Source: Hyalella azteca
Lineage: Eukaryota; Arthropoda; Malacostraca; Amphipoda; Hyalellidae
Assembly (NCBI RefSeq): GCF_000764305.2
Contig: NW_025941414.1
Location: 372,001-436,000, forward strand
DNA length: 64,000 bases
Direction of reading: 5' to 3'
The position numbers and the translations under genes are program-made. How positions within the stretch are numbered: position 1 is the first letter of the stretch; each line of letters begins with the position of its first letter. This document shows, one piece after another, positions 1 to 13,788 of this stretch. The notes under the pieces were generated by a model. That model saw only the letters and a list, made by a program, of their open reading frames with translations. It had not been told where the DNA came from and made no database searches.

Positions 1-3000
1 GGTTCCGAATAATTTCGATTGAGACATAGCCCACCTACTTTTAAATACTTCATCAATACATATACGTTGTGTGTTACGTTAGAAGAAGGAAAAAAATAAG
101 TAAATTATTAAGAAATTGAGTCCAAGTAATGAATGCTTCTGTTACCAAAAATTTAGGAAATTTACCATGATAAACTCATTGTGACAAATCGAGCATTTGC
201 AATAGCAAATAACCTCTTATTATGAGACCATAATTCAGAATTAATTAATGTGTACTAAACAAACATAGTGATTAGTACTTTGATTTGATGAGAATAATAA
301 TGCTGATATAAACGATCGCTGCAAGCATAAATTGCATAACTGATGATAGCCGGCTAAACACCTATCAAATTTACCTCTGAATTCAGCATTTGAGTTTCAT
401 GCTAAGATGTCACTCGGAAATTTTCAGTTTTGAAATTAATATTTAATAATTCTTGGAAATAAAAAATTTCAAATAAATGCTTAGAAAACAATGTAACGGT
501 ATAGGCAATGATATCTACTCCTTGCAATAATTATGATTATAATAGATTAAGTAATGGGCCTCATGGCAACCGTTATCTAAGATCTTTATCGCTTTGTATC
601 TGATAATGATCAATTCGGCTCGAACAAGCGTGGGCTGGGGGGAAAGAGAACAAAGTTCTCAGCAAACTCACCATTTCTTGTTTTCGTAATTGCAGATTAC
701 ATGATATGAGAAACACTATAGTGATATGAACAGAATATCAGAAGATTTTTCTAGTTTATTTTTCTTATTCAAAATACTGCAGCTCTAAATTACAATAATT
801 CAAATCGGTTCATTAATCTTTCCAGTAATGAACACTGTAACCATGAAATTTACCTAGTTAATTTCGATAAAAATTAGTTCATGATCATGAAGCAATGATT
901 TAGTATCTTGAGATTATGCAATTTCATTTTACTGTGACCTTATCAATATCAATGATTTTGAATCTACAATGATAATATGAATCCCATAGTTTCATTTAGA
1001 AAATAAATCTGAAATAGCTGGTCAGAATGCACGTGTAAAGAAATATTACGGATAATAACAGATAAGTGCAGAGGAAGGAACAAATTTCAATATACAGAAC
1101 CTGACTAAACGATTATCTACATTCTTGTTAATCATGTTATCAAATAATAAGCTTTTCAGGAAAACTATTCAGTAGAACATGCACCTATACTGCAACATTT
1201 AAGTAGTATATGTATAACCTGGTGTAAAAGTTCAAGTATTATTGCTGTTTCTGCGAGCAGTATGAAAAAAAGCGTTGAAATTGTAATATACAATTGTATA
1301 ACTGATGCAATATGATCTGTTGTGAAAGCGACGACTTAGCGTTATCTTTACGTACATCAACAGCTGTCCGTATCATGACTACTGAGAACGACTGCTCACT
1401 GCAAACCAAGTGGAGAGGCGGCCTCATCATGTTGCACATGTAATGTAGTATGCATCAAATTTCGGACATGGAGGCAGCTAGAGAAGCTAATTTACAAGTT
1501 AGGGCATGAAGGCAGCAGTGTGTCTACAACTGTATTGAAATCCACCATTGTATTGAAATCCAATGAAAGTGGAAAAATGCCGATTCGAAAGGATCTTACA
1601 CCAAAAGAGTTTTATCACTGACAACTTTGACGATATAAAAGAAAATCGAATCAAGACTGCCTATACGGGAAACGCGGTCTGCGGTGGGATTTATGAGGAG
1701 TTCTCTTTTCAACTCACGACGGGAAGATTTGAAACCTTTCTGGAAGTTGACAAGAGCTTTCTGTCTAATTGTGAAAAGATTTTTTCATTAAGTTCTATAT
1801 TTCCTAATTGTAGTAATGTAAGGACCGTGATTAGCTAACAACTCTCTCAGACACACAATAACATATTGTAATTTTGATTTCTTCGAAGTAAATATTTCTG
1901 AAACAATCACAAAGAACGAATATGCAATCGGCCAAAAACAGCAGCAATTCCTTTCCTTGGTCGAGTATATTTAAGGTTGAAGTTTCAGTTGGAAACTTTT
2001 AATACACGGGCGAGCTCACGATCTTATTGGGAATAATTTACTTGCTTGCTTTCAAGTGACTGCATATGGTACTGAATAGCAATCGAAAGGCATTTAAAGA
2101 TATTTGTTGATATGCATATTCATTTCTAAAAGTCTGTTTCTAAAGAATAAACCTGACACCTGGGAAATTCAAACAGCCACTTTCAGTTATGAAGTGAACA
2201 AATTCATTGCGTTAAATGAAATTCCGAGATAAATCACGAGATATACCGTGAAACTCAATTCTAAATTGAATGAATTGTTATCGATGAAATTCGTACAGAC
2301 ACTGCACATTTGTGAAGCGAATGTATAAATGTATAATAAAAATAACAAGCGTTTTAAAACGGCTGAACTGACACTCGTAAAATTCATAACATAACATAAC
2401 ATAGTGATCTCGGCGCTGAAGCGTAGGCCTGATGTGGCCTGTCGCCGATTCTTTTCCTTTTCGTGCCTTGTTCACAGAAGATCTAATATCGTGTTATTTG
2501 ACCGGATCTTTTCATGACTGACGATAGTTTGAAGTAGCTACTAGACTTCCACCGGGTTCGATATGGTGCTAGGCATTTCAAATCTGAACATATATTTTTC
2601 CATAGCTTTATCTATATAGTCTGTCTATGCATATGTATATATAGTCAATGCGCAATACGGAAATAAAAGAACGCCTCAAGTTGGATGAAACATCGAATTT
2701 AATTTCAACAGATGCTATTGGAGAACAAATTTTTAAACGACAGATCTGACACGCGTGAAATTCATACAAATATTACGCACATTAGTAAAATGAACGAATT
2801 CACTAATCAAGTCCACCTGCGAGCTAAATCGCGAAAGGTAATGTCGTAAAATCCAATTCAAAACCAATGTAACGACTTCCATACGGAATTCATGCAACCA
2901 GAGGGCAGTTGTAAATTGAATGAATTCTTATAAGAAGGGAACTTACGATCGACTAAATTAAGATATTATCCTACAACCCGTTTCCCTATAATCATCTAAC

Positions 3001-4430
3001 TGATATTTAGGAACTGGATTACAGTTGTGAACTGAATAAATTTCGTGAATCGGTGAAACACCGTATTGAATCACTGTCAGAAAACTCAACTCTGATAGAA
3101 AATCGACTGTTAAATCGACTCTCGTGCATGGATTTAATGCAGCTGCTCCTCAGTAGTAAAGCAAATGAGTTTCTGGAGTTAAGTAGCTTAACGAGTTGGA
3201 TTGCAAATATAATTGGACAACTGAAATTTGAAACGACTGAACTAACACCGACGAAATTAACACAGCCAATTCTCGAACCAAACAACGGACGCCCGTGAAT
3301 TTCATATAATTATTTTGCAGCATGTAAAGGCCATAGATATTAAGGCAATTTTTCGGGAGATTTAGGCCATCTTCCGAAGTTAATCACGAATATATACCTA
3401 ATTCTGAAAGTAATTAACCTGAGAATGTATTGCAGTAATAGATAAATTGATGATTTGTGATCTTCTGAAGTCACCACGTGGAGTACAAAACATTGTGGAG
3501 GCAAAGTGCAAAGGAAATTTTTATGATCTTCGAAGTTATACTATAATAGTCAATTCAATTTCATTCTGGTCACCAACTTCTATCTATTTCTAACCTATTT
3601 TTTGGTATACATAAAAATCTAACCTATACATAAAAATGAGTCGTAATACATCAAAGGAAATGAATTTACAAGAAAGTTTTTTGTATTTAATAGCTAGCTT
3701 GTTTTTTTTTGTATGTAATAGCTTTTTTAATTTTAAAAATTGATAAAATTAAAATTAGGTAATCAATCGACTCGGGTCAACAACTGGCCATGACCAAAAC
3801 GTGTTCACTGATGTCGCTAGATCTTAATCAGCTCTTATCGCTGATAAAGATCTCGCCACTCGATGTCAAGTCCACTTATGATACCAAGTATGAGGCCACG
3901 TAATGAGACCGTGCAACTTTAATCATCAGGTGGTTACATGACGAATTGATTAAGATAAACTTTTCTCAGAGACTCGCTTTATCTTGCACGACAGGTAATT
4001 CCCAGACACAGAGCCTGATGGTGCCATGCTCTATACCTTGCTTTTTGAACCATATCTCGTTATTTATTGCATCGTCTGATCATAATGATCGTATATTGCA
4101 CATTTGTGCTTTCTATCTATTCGATACGAGCCAATATTAACATAAGGTTAATGCTGTGGCTTGCCATAAATAAATTATCAAATTGGAAACAGCTTTCGTG
4201 TAATTACCGGCGACTAATGGCCGATGCGTTTGATCACTGTGAAATAAATGAGCTAATTGCAGTTGATCTGGAGTCTACGAAATAAATTTGTTGTAAATGT
4301 TGACCCGTGAAAAGCGCAGCCAATTATTGGCTACTCAATTAACAAAAGGCGAAATATTAAGTGAAAAATATTAATATGATGTAACAAGCTCATTACAATT
4401 TTCAAACTCTTCTCGTGCTATATCATCTGT
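1..4430. other. AT-rich region without a recognised gene
   Basis: Only short open frames without recognisable motifs occur. Between about 2170 and 3300, phrases such as GAATGAATT, CAGTTGTGAAPyTGAAT-like blocks and (A)CGTGAAATTCAT recur irregularly, consistent with an old, decayed repeat array. Confidence 0.4.
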
Positions 4431-5287
4431 CTTATTACAACACTTCTCTTTAACTTCACTTCTTGTTGTTTGTCTGTCTGCAACAAATCTTGTAATCGAT
4501 ATTTAACACGCTTCTACCTGTCCAATCGATCTGCAATTTGGCACACTTGCACAAAGTTGGAGACAATGCATGAACCAATTGACAGAATAAATGATTTTAA
4601 AATTGAAAAATAATTTTATTCAATATTTAAAAAAATTAAAAATAATTTTGTCAGCTACAAATCTTATTATCGATATTTGACACACTTCTACCTGTCCAAT
4701 CGATCTGAAATTTTGCACACTTGCGTAAAGTTGGAGACAATGCATGAACCAATTGACAGAATAAATGATTTTAAAATTAAAAAATATTTGTATTCAAGTT
4801 AAAAAAAAAATAAAAATAATTTTGTTAGCTACAAGTCTTATTATCGATATTTGACACACTTATACCTGTTCAATCGATCTGAAATTTTTGCACACTTGCG
4901 TCAAGTTAGAGACAATGCATGAATCAATTGACAGAATAAATAATTTTATAAATTAAAATTCTTTTCATTATTGAAAAAAATGTAAAAATAATTTCGTCTG
5001 CCACAAATATTATAATCCATACATGACACAATTTGACCTGTCCAATCGATCTGAAATGTTGCACAATTACTTAAGTCAGAGACAATGCATGGATCAGTTG
5101 AAAGAATAAATATTTTTGAAAATTTACAAAATTTTGATGTCTAAAAAAAATTGAAAAATATTTTTTTTTAATATTTGAAAATAAAAATAGAAATTCACAG
5201 TACATGTGATGATGTGCAACATCCAAGACACTGGATTCTTCAGAAGTGTTGTCTCTAAAAAGTAATTTTTAAACGCATATTATTTTT
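4431..5287 (+). mobile_element. Non-autonomous element with internal ~174-bp tandem units
   Basis: It begins ACAACACTTCTCTTTAAC after TTATT and ends TTTTTAAACGCATATTATT. Inside are about four degenerate units (starting near 4483, 4657, 4831 and 5002) that share TACCTGTCCAATCGATCTG and GTTGGAGACAATGCATGAA. A second copy with the same ends sits in intron 6 of gene B (45588-46091). A subterminal AGAAGTGTTGT near the 3' end is inverted relative to the 5' end. There is no coding capacity and the class is unknown. Confidence 0.7.
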
Positions 5288-6098
5288 TACGATTATATTG
5301 CAATAAAATATCAGTCACGTCCGAGCGTTTAATGAGGAGAGTTTTTGAATATTTTCCGTGCAGTTAACCATGAAAAAGCAGGTAATCTTTGCTCGTTTTT
5401 TATGACCCATAACAAAAAACTTACGAGGATGAACTCATCTATCTACTCAGGTCGCCATCAATTTTGCAGTAGTTAGTTTAATATTTTATAATAATATTTA
5501 TCGACGGTAAATCTGTCTACTCACGCACAACAAATATCTCTAGTAAAATAAAATGAATACAAAGATACGCCGGTGTTCGGGAGAAGTATAATTCATTGAA
5601 AAGTTCTGTCCTTCAATGCTCGACTCCTGCATTCATACCGACTAGCCGAGCAGATTTGCATGAGGGAAATTCACGTAGCTCGAAGACGCATAGTAGTTTT
5701 TTAACCGTTGACAGCAAATAAATAGGCGTCGTATGACTAACATATTCAGTAAACTTAAAATACCAAAACCTAAATTTTGAATTTCAAAACTAATATTGCT
5801 GCACGAAAAGTGTGCAAGCTGATCAGTCTTAATGCAATGAATTGAAAAAAACGTTTAAAAAGCACTTAGCTTTTTTTCAAATGATCTAATTTTGAAAAAC
5901 TGTTAATCAGAAGTTATTTCAAATTGAAAGCAATGAATGGACACTTCGATGAATCTCTTCAAGATGGACGTGATGAATAGGATAGTTCAACCATAATGAA
6001 TAGGTGGTGTCTCGCTCAGGAACTTGCAATCGAGATGGCTTTGCTTACCATAGATAAATTTGTTCGAGTATGAGTCGATGTCCTTTGAAATAAAAAAA

Positions 6099-6238
6099 TA
6101 TAACTCAGTACTCACTGCAGTGAGTGACAAAGAGCGCATTTACTCGTCGACGAAAACGTGAAGTCAAGGACAGACCGACGGACGGACGGACATGACGAGA
6201 ACAATAGCGTCTTTTTTCAATAAATGAGAAAATGCGCT
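6099..6238 (-). mobile_element. MITE family M1 copy 1
   Basis: About 150-bp short element: AGCGCATTTTCTCATTTATG at one end, a CCGTCTGTCTGTC-type pyrimidine run in the middle, GAGAAAATGCGC further in, and CACTGCAGTGAGTACTGAGT at the other end. It is bordered by A/T runs. Confidence 0.8.
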
Positions 6239-7585
6239 AAAAATTAGTACTTGCAGATCCAGCTTCTTGTTTAAGTACGACACTTTGGGCACCAACACCT
6301 TAAATTAAAACAACTTTGTTACCAGGGAACGTAAAAAAAAGAAGAAAAAACTAAAAAATATATGCGGGAGGGGAGTAAGTGCTTCAAAGTGAAAATGTTT
6401 AAGATGTGTAAAAATGCATGTGGCAAGTTAGAGCCAGCTCAAAAATTATAAATGTGCCTAAATTTTACGGAAAAAATTATATTCGCTGAAAATGCTCGTA
6501 AAACTGAAAATGAAATGAGGAATTCGTTGTAAAAATCATACAGACACGATTAATGTGACAACTTTATACGACCAAAAATTCGATGGTAAACTTAGACAAC
6601 TAGACATACTTGATGCTCATACATAATATTGTGAGTATGTAGATACTGCCCGCGTTTTCTCATGAATCAAATGATAGAAACAAACTCTTACGAAGTAAAA
6701 TCGTCCTCTGCACAGGAAGCATGTACCTCATGCACCCGTCAATAATTTAAAAGGTTATTTTGAAAATTATTATAATCCAATGAAAATGCAGGAAAACTGA
6801 AAGCAACAGCTTCCTTTTTCATATAGAAATAAATTAATACTCGGCCACTAACCTTTTACTGAACCAGTTTTTCACGCAGGATAGGAAGAAGAGGGAGTCA
6901 AGAGAACAAATCGCAATCCGTCAAATCACAAATTCATTATCCTCATCAAATTTCGAGTTACAGCATGCATCACAGCCTTCAGATTCATCTTGGTAGCAGA
7001 AAAAATCTTCAAAATTGTCGATATCGAGAAATCTAGACCACAATCTACTGAATCTGTGGCACATAACAATCACCACATTCCACACGTTCCCTCTGTAGAG
7101 CTTGAAGATTATTCTGAACCTTCTGCTCCATATGCCTCAAGGATCGCGTTACATCTATGAGCTAATTGCGATTTCTGAAGTTTATTGGCCATCTCATTGA
7201 TGTACATTGAAATATTCTGAGAAGTCTAGTTATATTCATTGATCAATGGGCCACACGTCTTGATGTTCAATGCTTTATCTACAATGAACCTCATCATCAT
7301 CAACGCCATATCCACAACTGCAAAAGTGAAGCTGAAGTCTAATCCTTGCAACAGGGTACATGTTTTCTTGAATTTATTGTGTATTTTACGATAGAAAGAG
7401 CAGGTTTCAACAAGCTTTGAAACCTTGATTCCTTACTCTGATGAAAGATATATAGAATACAGACGAGTGAAGCACGGTAGTAGTTTCGCCTGAGCAACTT
7501 AGAAAATTTGTCTCATATCTGATAGCTGTTAGTTTATTGAAGGTTCAGTAGAATTGTGCAGAATTAATTATTATTGTATTATAAA

Positions 7586-8400
7586 TTAATGCTTAAGTAA
7601 AATCACAGCTATATTGATCTTGAAAACGCAAACGAGCGGGGGGTGAAAAGAAACACGGCATCGAATCAAAGTTAAATTATTTATAGATCCCCGCAGTTTC
7701 CAGCGCACCCCGAAGCAGCGGCAAAATTCCTGCGAGAGCGTCGGGAGGGAGTGTCGGAGTGCTGCCGCCGAACCGCGCGCGGCTGACAAGAAGTGACTGC
7801 CTGCAAATATGGAAATTAAATTTGAGAAAATGATATGAAATCATGCCAGAGCCAGAGTTCTGGATGCTGTAAAATTAATTCAATTATTTGAACAATATTG
7901 CGCACGACAATCGCCTTTTTAAAGTTCACGAGTGGTAAAAGCATAAGTGATCATAACGTGTGGGTATAGACCTATGAAACTGAAAGAAAGATGGTCGACC
8001 GGCATGTCACTCTAAACAGTGCACTGCATTCCACCTCTACCGCACTAGGCTTCTATAGAGTCCCGCCGACGACGTGAAGGGATCAGCAGAAGACGTAATC
8101 AGCCCGCCGTCGGGTGCACACGGGTCCACGGAGTGCCACATCACTGACGGTGTCGTCCGTTGAGAAGCTAGCCGATCTCCATCTCACGATCGAACCAACT
8201 ACGGAGTAATCCGTACACGAAGAGAAGGAAAGGCGTCTGCATATGGTGGTGGTTGGCGATGAACTGAACTGGGCCGGCTGGCACTGGCAGGGCTGAAATC
8301 TCGAGGTTGCGGGTTAACCTCTATATGGCGAGATATGGTGGGTGCAGTTCGACACGTTAAATGGAGATAATACCGCCGGAATGGATTTAAATTTAGATAC
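7586..8400. other. GC-enriched block, possible promoter or first exon
   Basis: Between about 7640 and 8350 the base composition is visibly richer in G+C and CpG than the flanks (for example CGAACCGCGCGCGGC near 7769 and CCCGCCGACGACGTG near 8065). No motif-bearing open frame was recognised on either strand. It could be the 5' region of a gene outside the window or part of a retroelement LTR or leader. Confidence 0.3.
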
Positions 8401-8726
8401 AGGTAAACATTGTGATAACTTAGGGCTTTACTATAAAATGGAATTACTGACCTTAGTTTTCAACAATTGATTCAGGCATAAATATTAATTGATTTTCAGG
8501 TACATGGTCTTCTACACGGCTAATCTCCAACCATCTGTTGCAAGCACCAATGTTAATTACATGTCACGGTGTGGAAATATAAAAAAATATGTTTATGCAT
8601 ATTTGTGCATTTATCTGGCTAGACGATAATTAGCCAAATTGAACACGCTAATTTTTTTCTTTCTGTTGAAAAATGTTAACACTTTTCTTTTCCTGTGTTT
8701 GATTACATTGTCACTTTTTCCTTTTT

Positions 8727-8873
8727 AGCGCATTTTCTCATTTATGGAAAAAATGCACTATTGTGCTCGCCATGTCCGTCTGTCTGTCGTCTGTCATTCC
8801 GTTCGTGACCTCAAGTTTTCGTCGACGAGAAAATGCGCTCTCTGTCACTCACTGCAGTGAGTACTGAGTTATA
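8727..8873 (+). mobile_element. MITE family M1 copy 2
   Basis: Plus-strand copy with all hallmark blocks: AGCGCATTTTCTC start, GTCGACGAGAAAATGCGC, and CACTGCAGTGAGTACTGAGT end. It lies in T runs. Confidence 0.8.
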
Positions 8874-9689
8874 TATTTTTTTTTATCACATTGTGGCACT
8901 TCTTCCCCTTCGCTCAACATGAGCAAGCCACGGAAACAGGTCATCTTCCTTTTGCTTATTTTCGTACATGCTTGCATATTGCATTTATCTAACATTTCGG
9001 GTGTGATTACTTGTTGCGGCTGAGCAGATAGCTTTTGGTCCGAATAACTGACTCCAGTACCTTAGATGAAATTTTATTTCGTTTTGATTGTTTTTCACAT
9101 AGGTGACTTGTGAAAACACTCGCTCCACGAATGCAATGGAGTAGGCAGCCAGTTCCATGTATGGATAATGATTTTCAAGATCAGTAAAATATTGAATGGC
9201 AACTCGGAATTCAAGTGGCACTCTTGAATTCGCAACCACCAAACAAAAACAGCAAAGATTGCGTCGCAGAGATAGGTTCGACAATCTCACTCGTCCTTGG
9301 CTGTATCCTCCCTGATCAGTAATCAATCAAAAATTATCTTTCTCTTGCCTATATTGCACTAAGCACTTTTGTTAAATGTTGACAAGTAGATTGAGGTTAT
9401 TTCATCTAGCGGGAATATCGCGGTTCCAAAAATGGCGGGAAACCTCTAGTCGCGCCGCTCTGAAGGTGATCTATATAATCCACGACTACGCTGGTGGAAG
9501 TTCAAACTTCAAAGGCGAAAGTTAATGCAGCAAATTTGCAGTAAGTCAGAAAATACCAGATTTAGGCTCATATACCTGATCTAAAATATTCATACCAGAC
9601 ATCGTCTGAAAATACCAGATTTGTGAAATATGGTATAGAAATATACCAGTTGGCAACGCTGCTGAGAGTGATATGGGATTTATGAAATG

Positions 9690-11830
9690 AGGTGCTTGTG
9701 GTCAGGGTCAGGAAAGCTGCTTCCCGATTTGATTTTATTTTACTTACGTGTCTAGACATGTCTGGAGAAATTTTTAATGCGTGTATATTTCGAGTATCTC
9801 GGGGAAGAAAAGCTACAAATCTAGGTCCTTGTTTAAGATTCAACTCGGTAGTTGGCCACCTTCGTGCCCGGGCACTACGCTTGTAGTGCCCGGACAATAT
9901 TTGCTTAAATACAGCAACATAATTTCACGCTTTATTGAGCGACAAAAATAAAAGAATGACGTTGAGTCATATCAGAAAAAAAATTCTGAGCTAGTTCTGG
10001 TGTAGCTAGTCATAGCACAAATGGTGGAAGAGATGTAACTCTTCGAAACCACATACACGCATGCGAAGCATCTAGGGGGCGATGAATCTTCGTTTTTGCG
10101 ATCTTGGTATTAGGAATGATTCAGAAAAACGTATTAGCTCTTTTTTTATATAATAGTGATTTTTGTGATGTTCAGATATATATTTACCGTCAGCCGCAGA
10201 GTTACTTACCATGCGGATTTTAATAACCAAACCATTTTATCATTCAAAATTTTAAGAAATTTTGTCATTTCTTAAATATTTTTCATATTATGGAAACAGC
10301 TGAAGGTTGGGTCAATATAACAGACAACACAACAAACGAAATTTACTCTATTCTCTCAATAATCAATAGCTTTCCCTACAAGTAACTGATTAGATTGTGA
10401 GCAGCGCATATTGTCTTTCGCACAACGATGCATTGCGGCCTGTGTAGCCGGTATTTTCATGCTTATAGAGCAGTTACATGTTCTAAAGTGTGGTTTAGCT
10501 GTTGGCAAGAGTGTGTTTTTACAAATTTTACGAGGCATTCAGATTCCTTGTAGGCATTTAGCACGCCAAGATAAATAGTTAATTTAATATATGATATGAA
10601 GATGATATAGAAATAGCCCATCAATCCAACTACAGCACCATTAATCTCCGTGTTAAAGTCCATGAAGTTTTATTTAGGATAGACAACCTCAAGTGAAGGT
10701 TATTATCTTATTAAAAATGTGGTGGGTTTGGTGTCATCAACGAACGACAAAATATGCCCGATATTGACAGAAATGAAATTCCTATTTCTTCTCCAAGTTT
10801 GGAATGAGGAATACAAGCGTCATCACCTACACCACCACCATTATCAGTATCATTACAACCAGTCTCATCACCTATTATTTTCGAAAACAGAAGGGTAAGA
10901 CTTCAGAGAATCTCTGGTTGAGAGGAAGAGACAATATGTTCGGAAGTTTATTTATACTAAAGTTATCACTTAAAAGTTAAAACAGATATACATTAGGACA
11001 ACTAATTTTTATTGCATTTAATTTTATGGAAAATCTTAGAGTGACCATGAGCATCGAATTATTTTCCCCGATTATCTCCCAAAACGTTTCCCAACGTTCA
11101 TCGCTGTACAATTTCATAGTTTTAATTTCTATACAATGTGATTTCCCAGCATTCATTTATGTACTAGTTAATTTCCCGACATGCACCACTCTTCCAGGTA
11201 ATTTCCCAGCATTACTGCTTGAAGAATTTTTCAATATTCGTAACCTAACTTGACAAATTTTCAGAAGTCACATGGTGGATACATTTCATTCTGGCTATGT
11301 AGAAGTGGTAGTCCAAGTATCACGGACCGACCTGAGAACTTTTTGTGAGTAACCCATCATAACATGAATTTTTTTTAACGTAGAACAAGTTTCAGGTAAT
11401 TTAATTAACGATCTAAATTCATGGGTTTTATGCAATTCAATTATACATAGTGAAAGCTCGTAAATTAAGATTGCATTCTAAAAATTAGTCTATATATAAA
11501 GGATTGGGGGCTGTTACTGCATGTTTTATTCACGGTTACAAACGTGATGCTATGTAAAACCCACACCTAAAAATTATTACCAAAGTTCTGAATTATGAAT
11601 GAAAAATATTTATTGGAATACGAGATGATGTGTATGATAACCAAGATCTTAATTGTAATGGCATAGACAATATTCGCTTTAAATAATACTATTGAATAAA
11701 ATAAATATATTATGCAACTGAATAAATATTATTGATTATTATATATTGTAGTATAGATATAGGTCTCTATACTTCCCGATCTCGGGATATTATTTTAGAC
11801 GTGGAGCTGCCTTGCTGTGAGAACACGCTG
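9690..11830 (+). repeat. Copy D upstream flank, paralogous to the 5' flanks of genes B and C
   Basis: Blocks such as TCTAGACATGTCTGGAGAAA (about 9752 and 53507), CTAAAGTG(T/A)GGTTTAGCTG (about 10487, 40010, 54187) and CACCACCACCATTATCAG (about 10841, 40359, 54530) occur in the same order in all three flanks. This defines a segmental duplication that includes putative promoter sequence. A perfect 11-bp-arm hairpin lies at 9868-9893 in this copy only. Confidence 0.75.
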
Positions 11831-11887
11831 ATGAGGTCAGTTCTGATGAGCCGTCAATACGGCTGCTGCTGCTTTTTACGGTTTTAC
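11831..11887 (+). pseudogene. Copy D: truncated exon 1 of a GXYLT-like gene
   Basis: The first codons (MRSVLMSRQ) match exon 1 of gene B almost base for base, and so does the sequence before them. The match then degrades into a cysteine-rich stretch and stops where an ACGTTG-rich repeat begins at about 11888. No exon 2 to 8 matching this copy follows before gene A. It is a relic of a fourth B/C-type gene, broken by a repeat insertion and probably a deletion. Confidence 0.75.
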
Positions 11888-12128
11888 CCAGGAGGCATTT
11901 GACGTTGAAAAAACGTTGATTATTGGTTGATTTCCGATTGAAATGTTGAATAACCAGAGTTAAACGTCAAATCAACGTCGAAATATGACCGACAGTAGAA
12001 GAGCATAAAAAACTTATTTCAATGTTGAAATAACGTCGATATTGGTACGTGTAATGTTGATTTCAGGTTGAAATGTTGAACAATCCAAATTAAACGTCCA
12101 ATCAACGTCGAAATCTGACCAAAACCAG
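11888..12128 (+). mobile_element. Partial ACGTTG-rich element
   Basis: It starts AGGAGGCATTTGACGTTGAA, matching the inverted right end of the larger element at 34421-35318, and contains two diverged units of about 115 bp with GTTGAAATGTTGAA. It breaks copy D exon 1. Only one terminus is recognisable. Confidence 0.7.
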
Positions 12129-12295
12129 AAGAGGCTATGTACTGTTAAGAATTCAGGATTGATTTTGACTGAAGACCCAAAAAACTTGGTAACAGGGGCA
12201 GTTCTACATCTGAATTCTATTTTTTTTAAGTTCATGTTCTCGTTCCTTAATTCTTGTTCAGTGTCTATCCTCAACTTTTCTAGCTCTCTGTCTCT

Positions 12296-12800
12296 TAGCT
12301 ACACACGTCAATAAATTCTCCTACATCAATAAACTTGCCTACATCAATGAATTCACCTACAACAAATTCTCCGACATTAAGAAATTCACCTACATTCCTA
12401 CAACAATAAATTAACCGGCATCAATTAATTTTCCGACATCAATAAATTTAGCCACATCAGTAAATTACATTACATCAATAAATTCCCCTACATCAACAAA
12501 TTCACCTACATCAAAAAATTCACCGACATCATTTAACTCGCCTACATCAGTAAATTCGTCAACATTGGATTCACTGACAGCAATAAATTCTACATCCATA
12601 CATTCACATACGTCAATAAACTCGCCTTCATCCATAATTCATCGATATCAATAAATTCACCATCAGCAAAAAGTTCGCCTTCATATATAAATCCACCTAC
12701 ATCGATACATTCGCTTACGTCAATAAATTTATCTACATCAATAAATTTACATACATCGACAAATTTACCTACATCAATAAATTCGCCTACATCAATATAT
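12296..12800. repeat. Minisatellite of ~18-21-bp CCTACATCAATAAATTC units
   Basis: About 25 degenerate copies of (C/T)CTACATCAATAAATT(C/T)(A/G). Unit length varies and the array is uninterrupted; it lies between the broken copy D and the hAT element. Confidence 0.85.
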
Positions 12801-13373
12801 TAATTAAATTAATTATAAGGGAAATGTAATTAACGAAGGATAAATATGAAATGCAAAACAAACCTACAACCCTAAAACACTAACCATAACCGAGCGTTTT
12901 GACACGCCACTACTTTGCATATGACTATAATCGTATTTCAAATTGATTGCCCAATGTGTCATTGTATTTTAACAACATTTTTGTGTGCAGTGAGACCCTG
13001 CCTGAACATGTAAAAAATTTCAGTGCTGTACTCAGAGCTGGGCAGCGCTACTTGGAAATGTAGCGGCGCTACCGCTACCGCTACCGCTACATGCTCTAAA
13101 TGGAGCGGGCGCTACCGCTACCGCTACACCCACTAGATTGTAACGGGCGCTACCGCTACCGCTACAGTAAAATGTAGCGCGCTACATTAGCCGCTACACT
13201 GGCCAAAATTATTGAAAATCTCTAAATATTTATTGTTCTGCTATTGGGATTTACTCATTAACATTTAATGATAATAAAACATTTTTAAAACATATCGATG
13301 CAACTTTATTGCAATTAACCTAACCGAACTAGTATGGGTTACCCCAGGGTTAGATACAGTAAAAAAAGTTAGT

Positions 13374-13727
13374 TATTTTTATGTTTTACCTTCCCTACAT
13401 GAATGTGAACTTTAATCTACCAATCTAAGAAATTATCCACATATACATATACAAATCAGTCTTTTTTTGTATATATATGTGGATTATATTTGAGATTGGT
13501 AGATTAAAGTAGACATCCATGTAGGGAAGGTGAAACATAAAAATAACTGTGTAAAAATAACTGTAAGCAAACTGAGAGATGAAAAAACCTGTAAGAATGA
13601 AACTGTACGAAAGATTTCGGTGTAATGTTGTCAACCTCAGCCTGTTACTAGTGTCAATATGTTAGTTGTTACTTTTTAAGTTGTTACCAGTTGACAACAT
13701 TACACCGAAATCTTTCGTACAGTTTTA
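13374..13727. repeat. Two adjacent inverted repeats inside the hAT element
   Basis: Arms near 13374-13455 and 13470-13555 share TTCCCTACATG and ATCTACCAATCT (inverted). Arms near 13599-13635 and 13690-13727 share AAAGATTTCGGTGTAATG (inverted). They are separate hairpins of roughly 80 and 37 bp. Confidence 0.75.
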
Positions 13728-13788
13728 TTCTGTAATTTATATTATGTATGTATCATGCTGGTTTTTAAATAATATTTAATACTATTAA

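Noticed and set aside
1563..1838. 91-codon plus-strand frame
   Set aside because: No recognisable motif, no splice context and AT-rich surroundings; probably chance.
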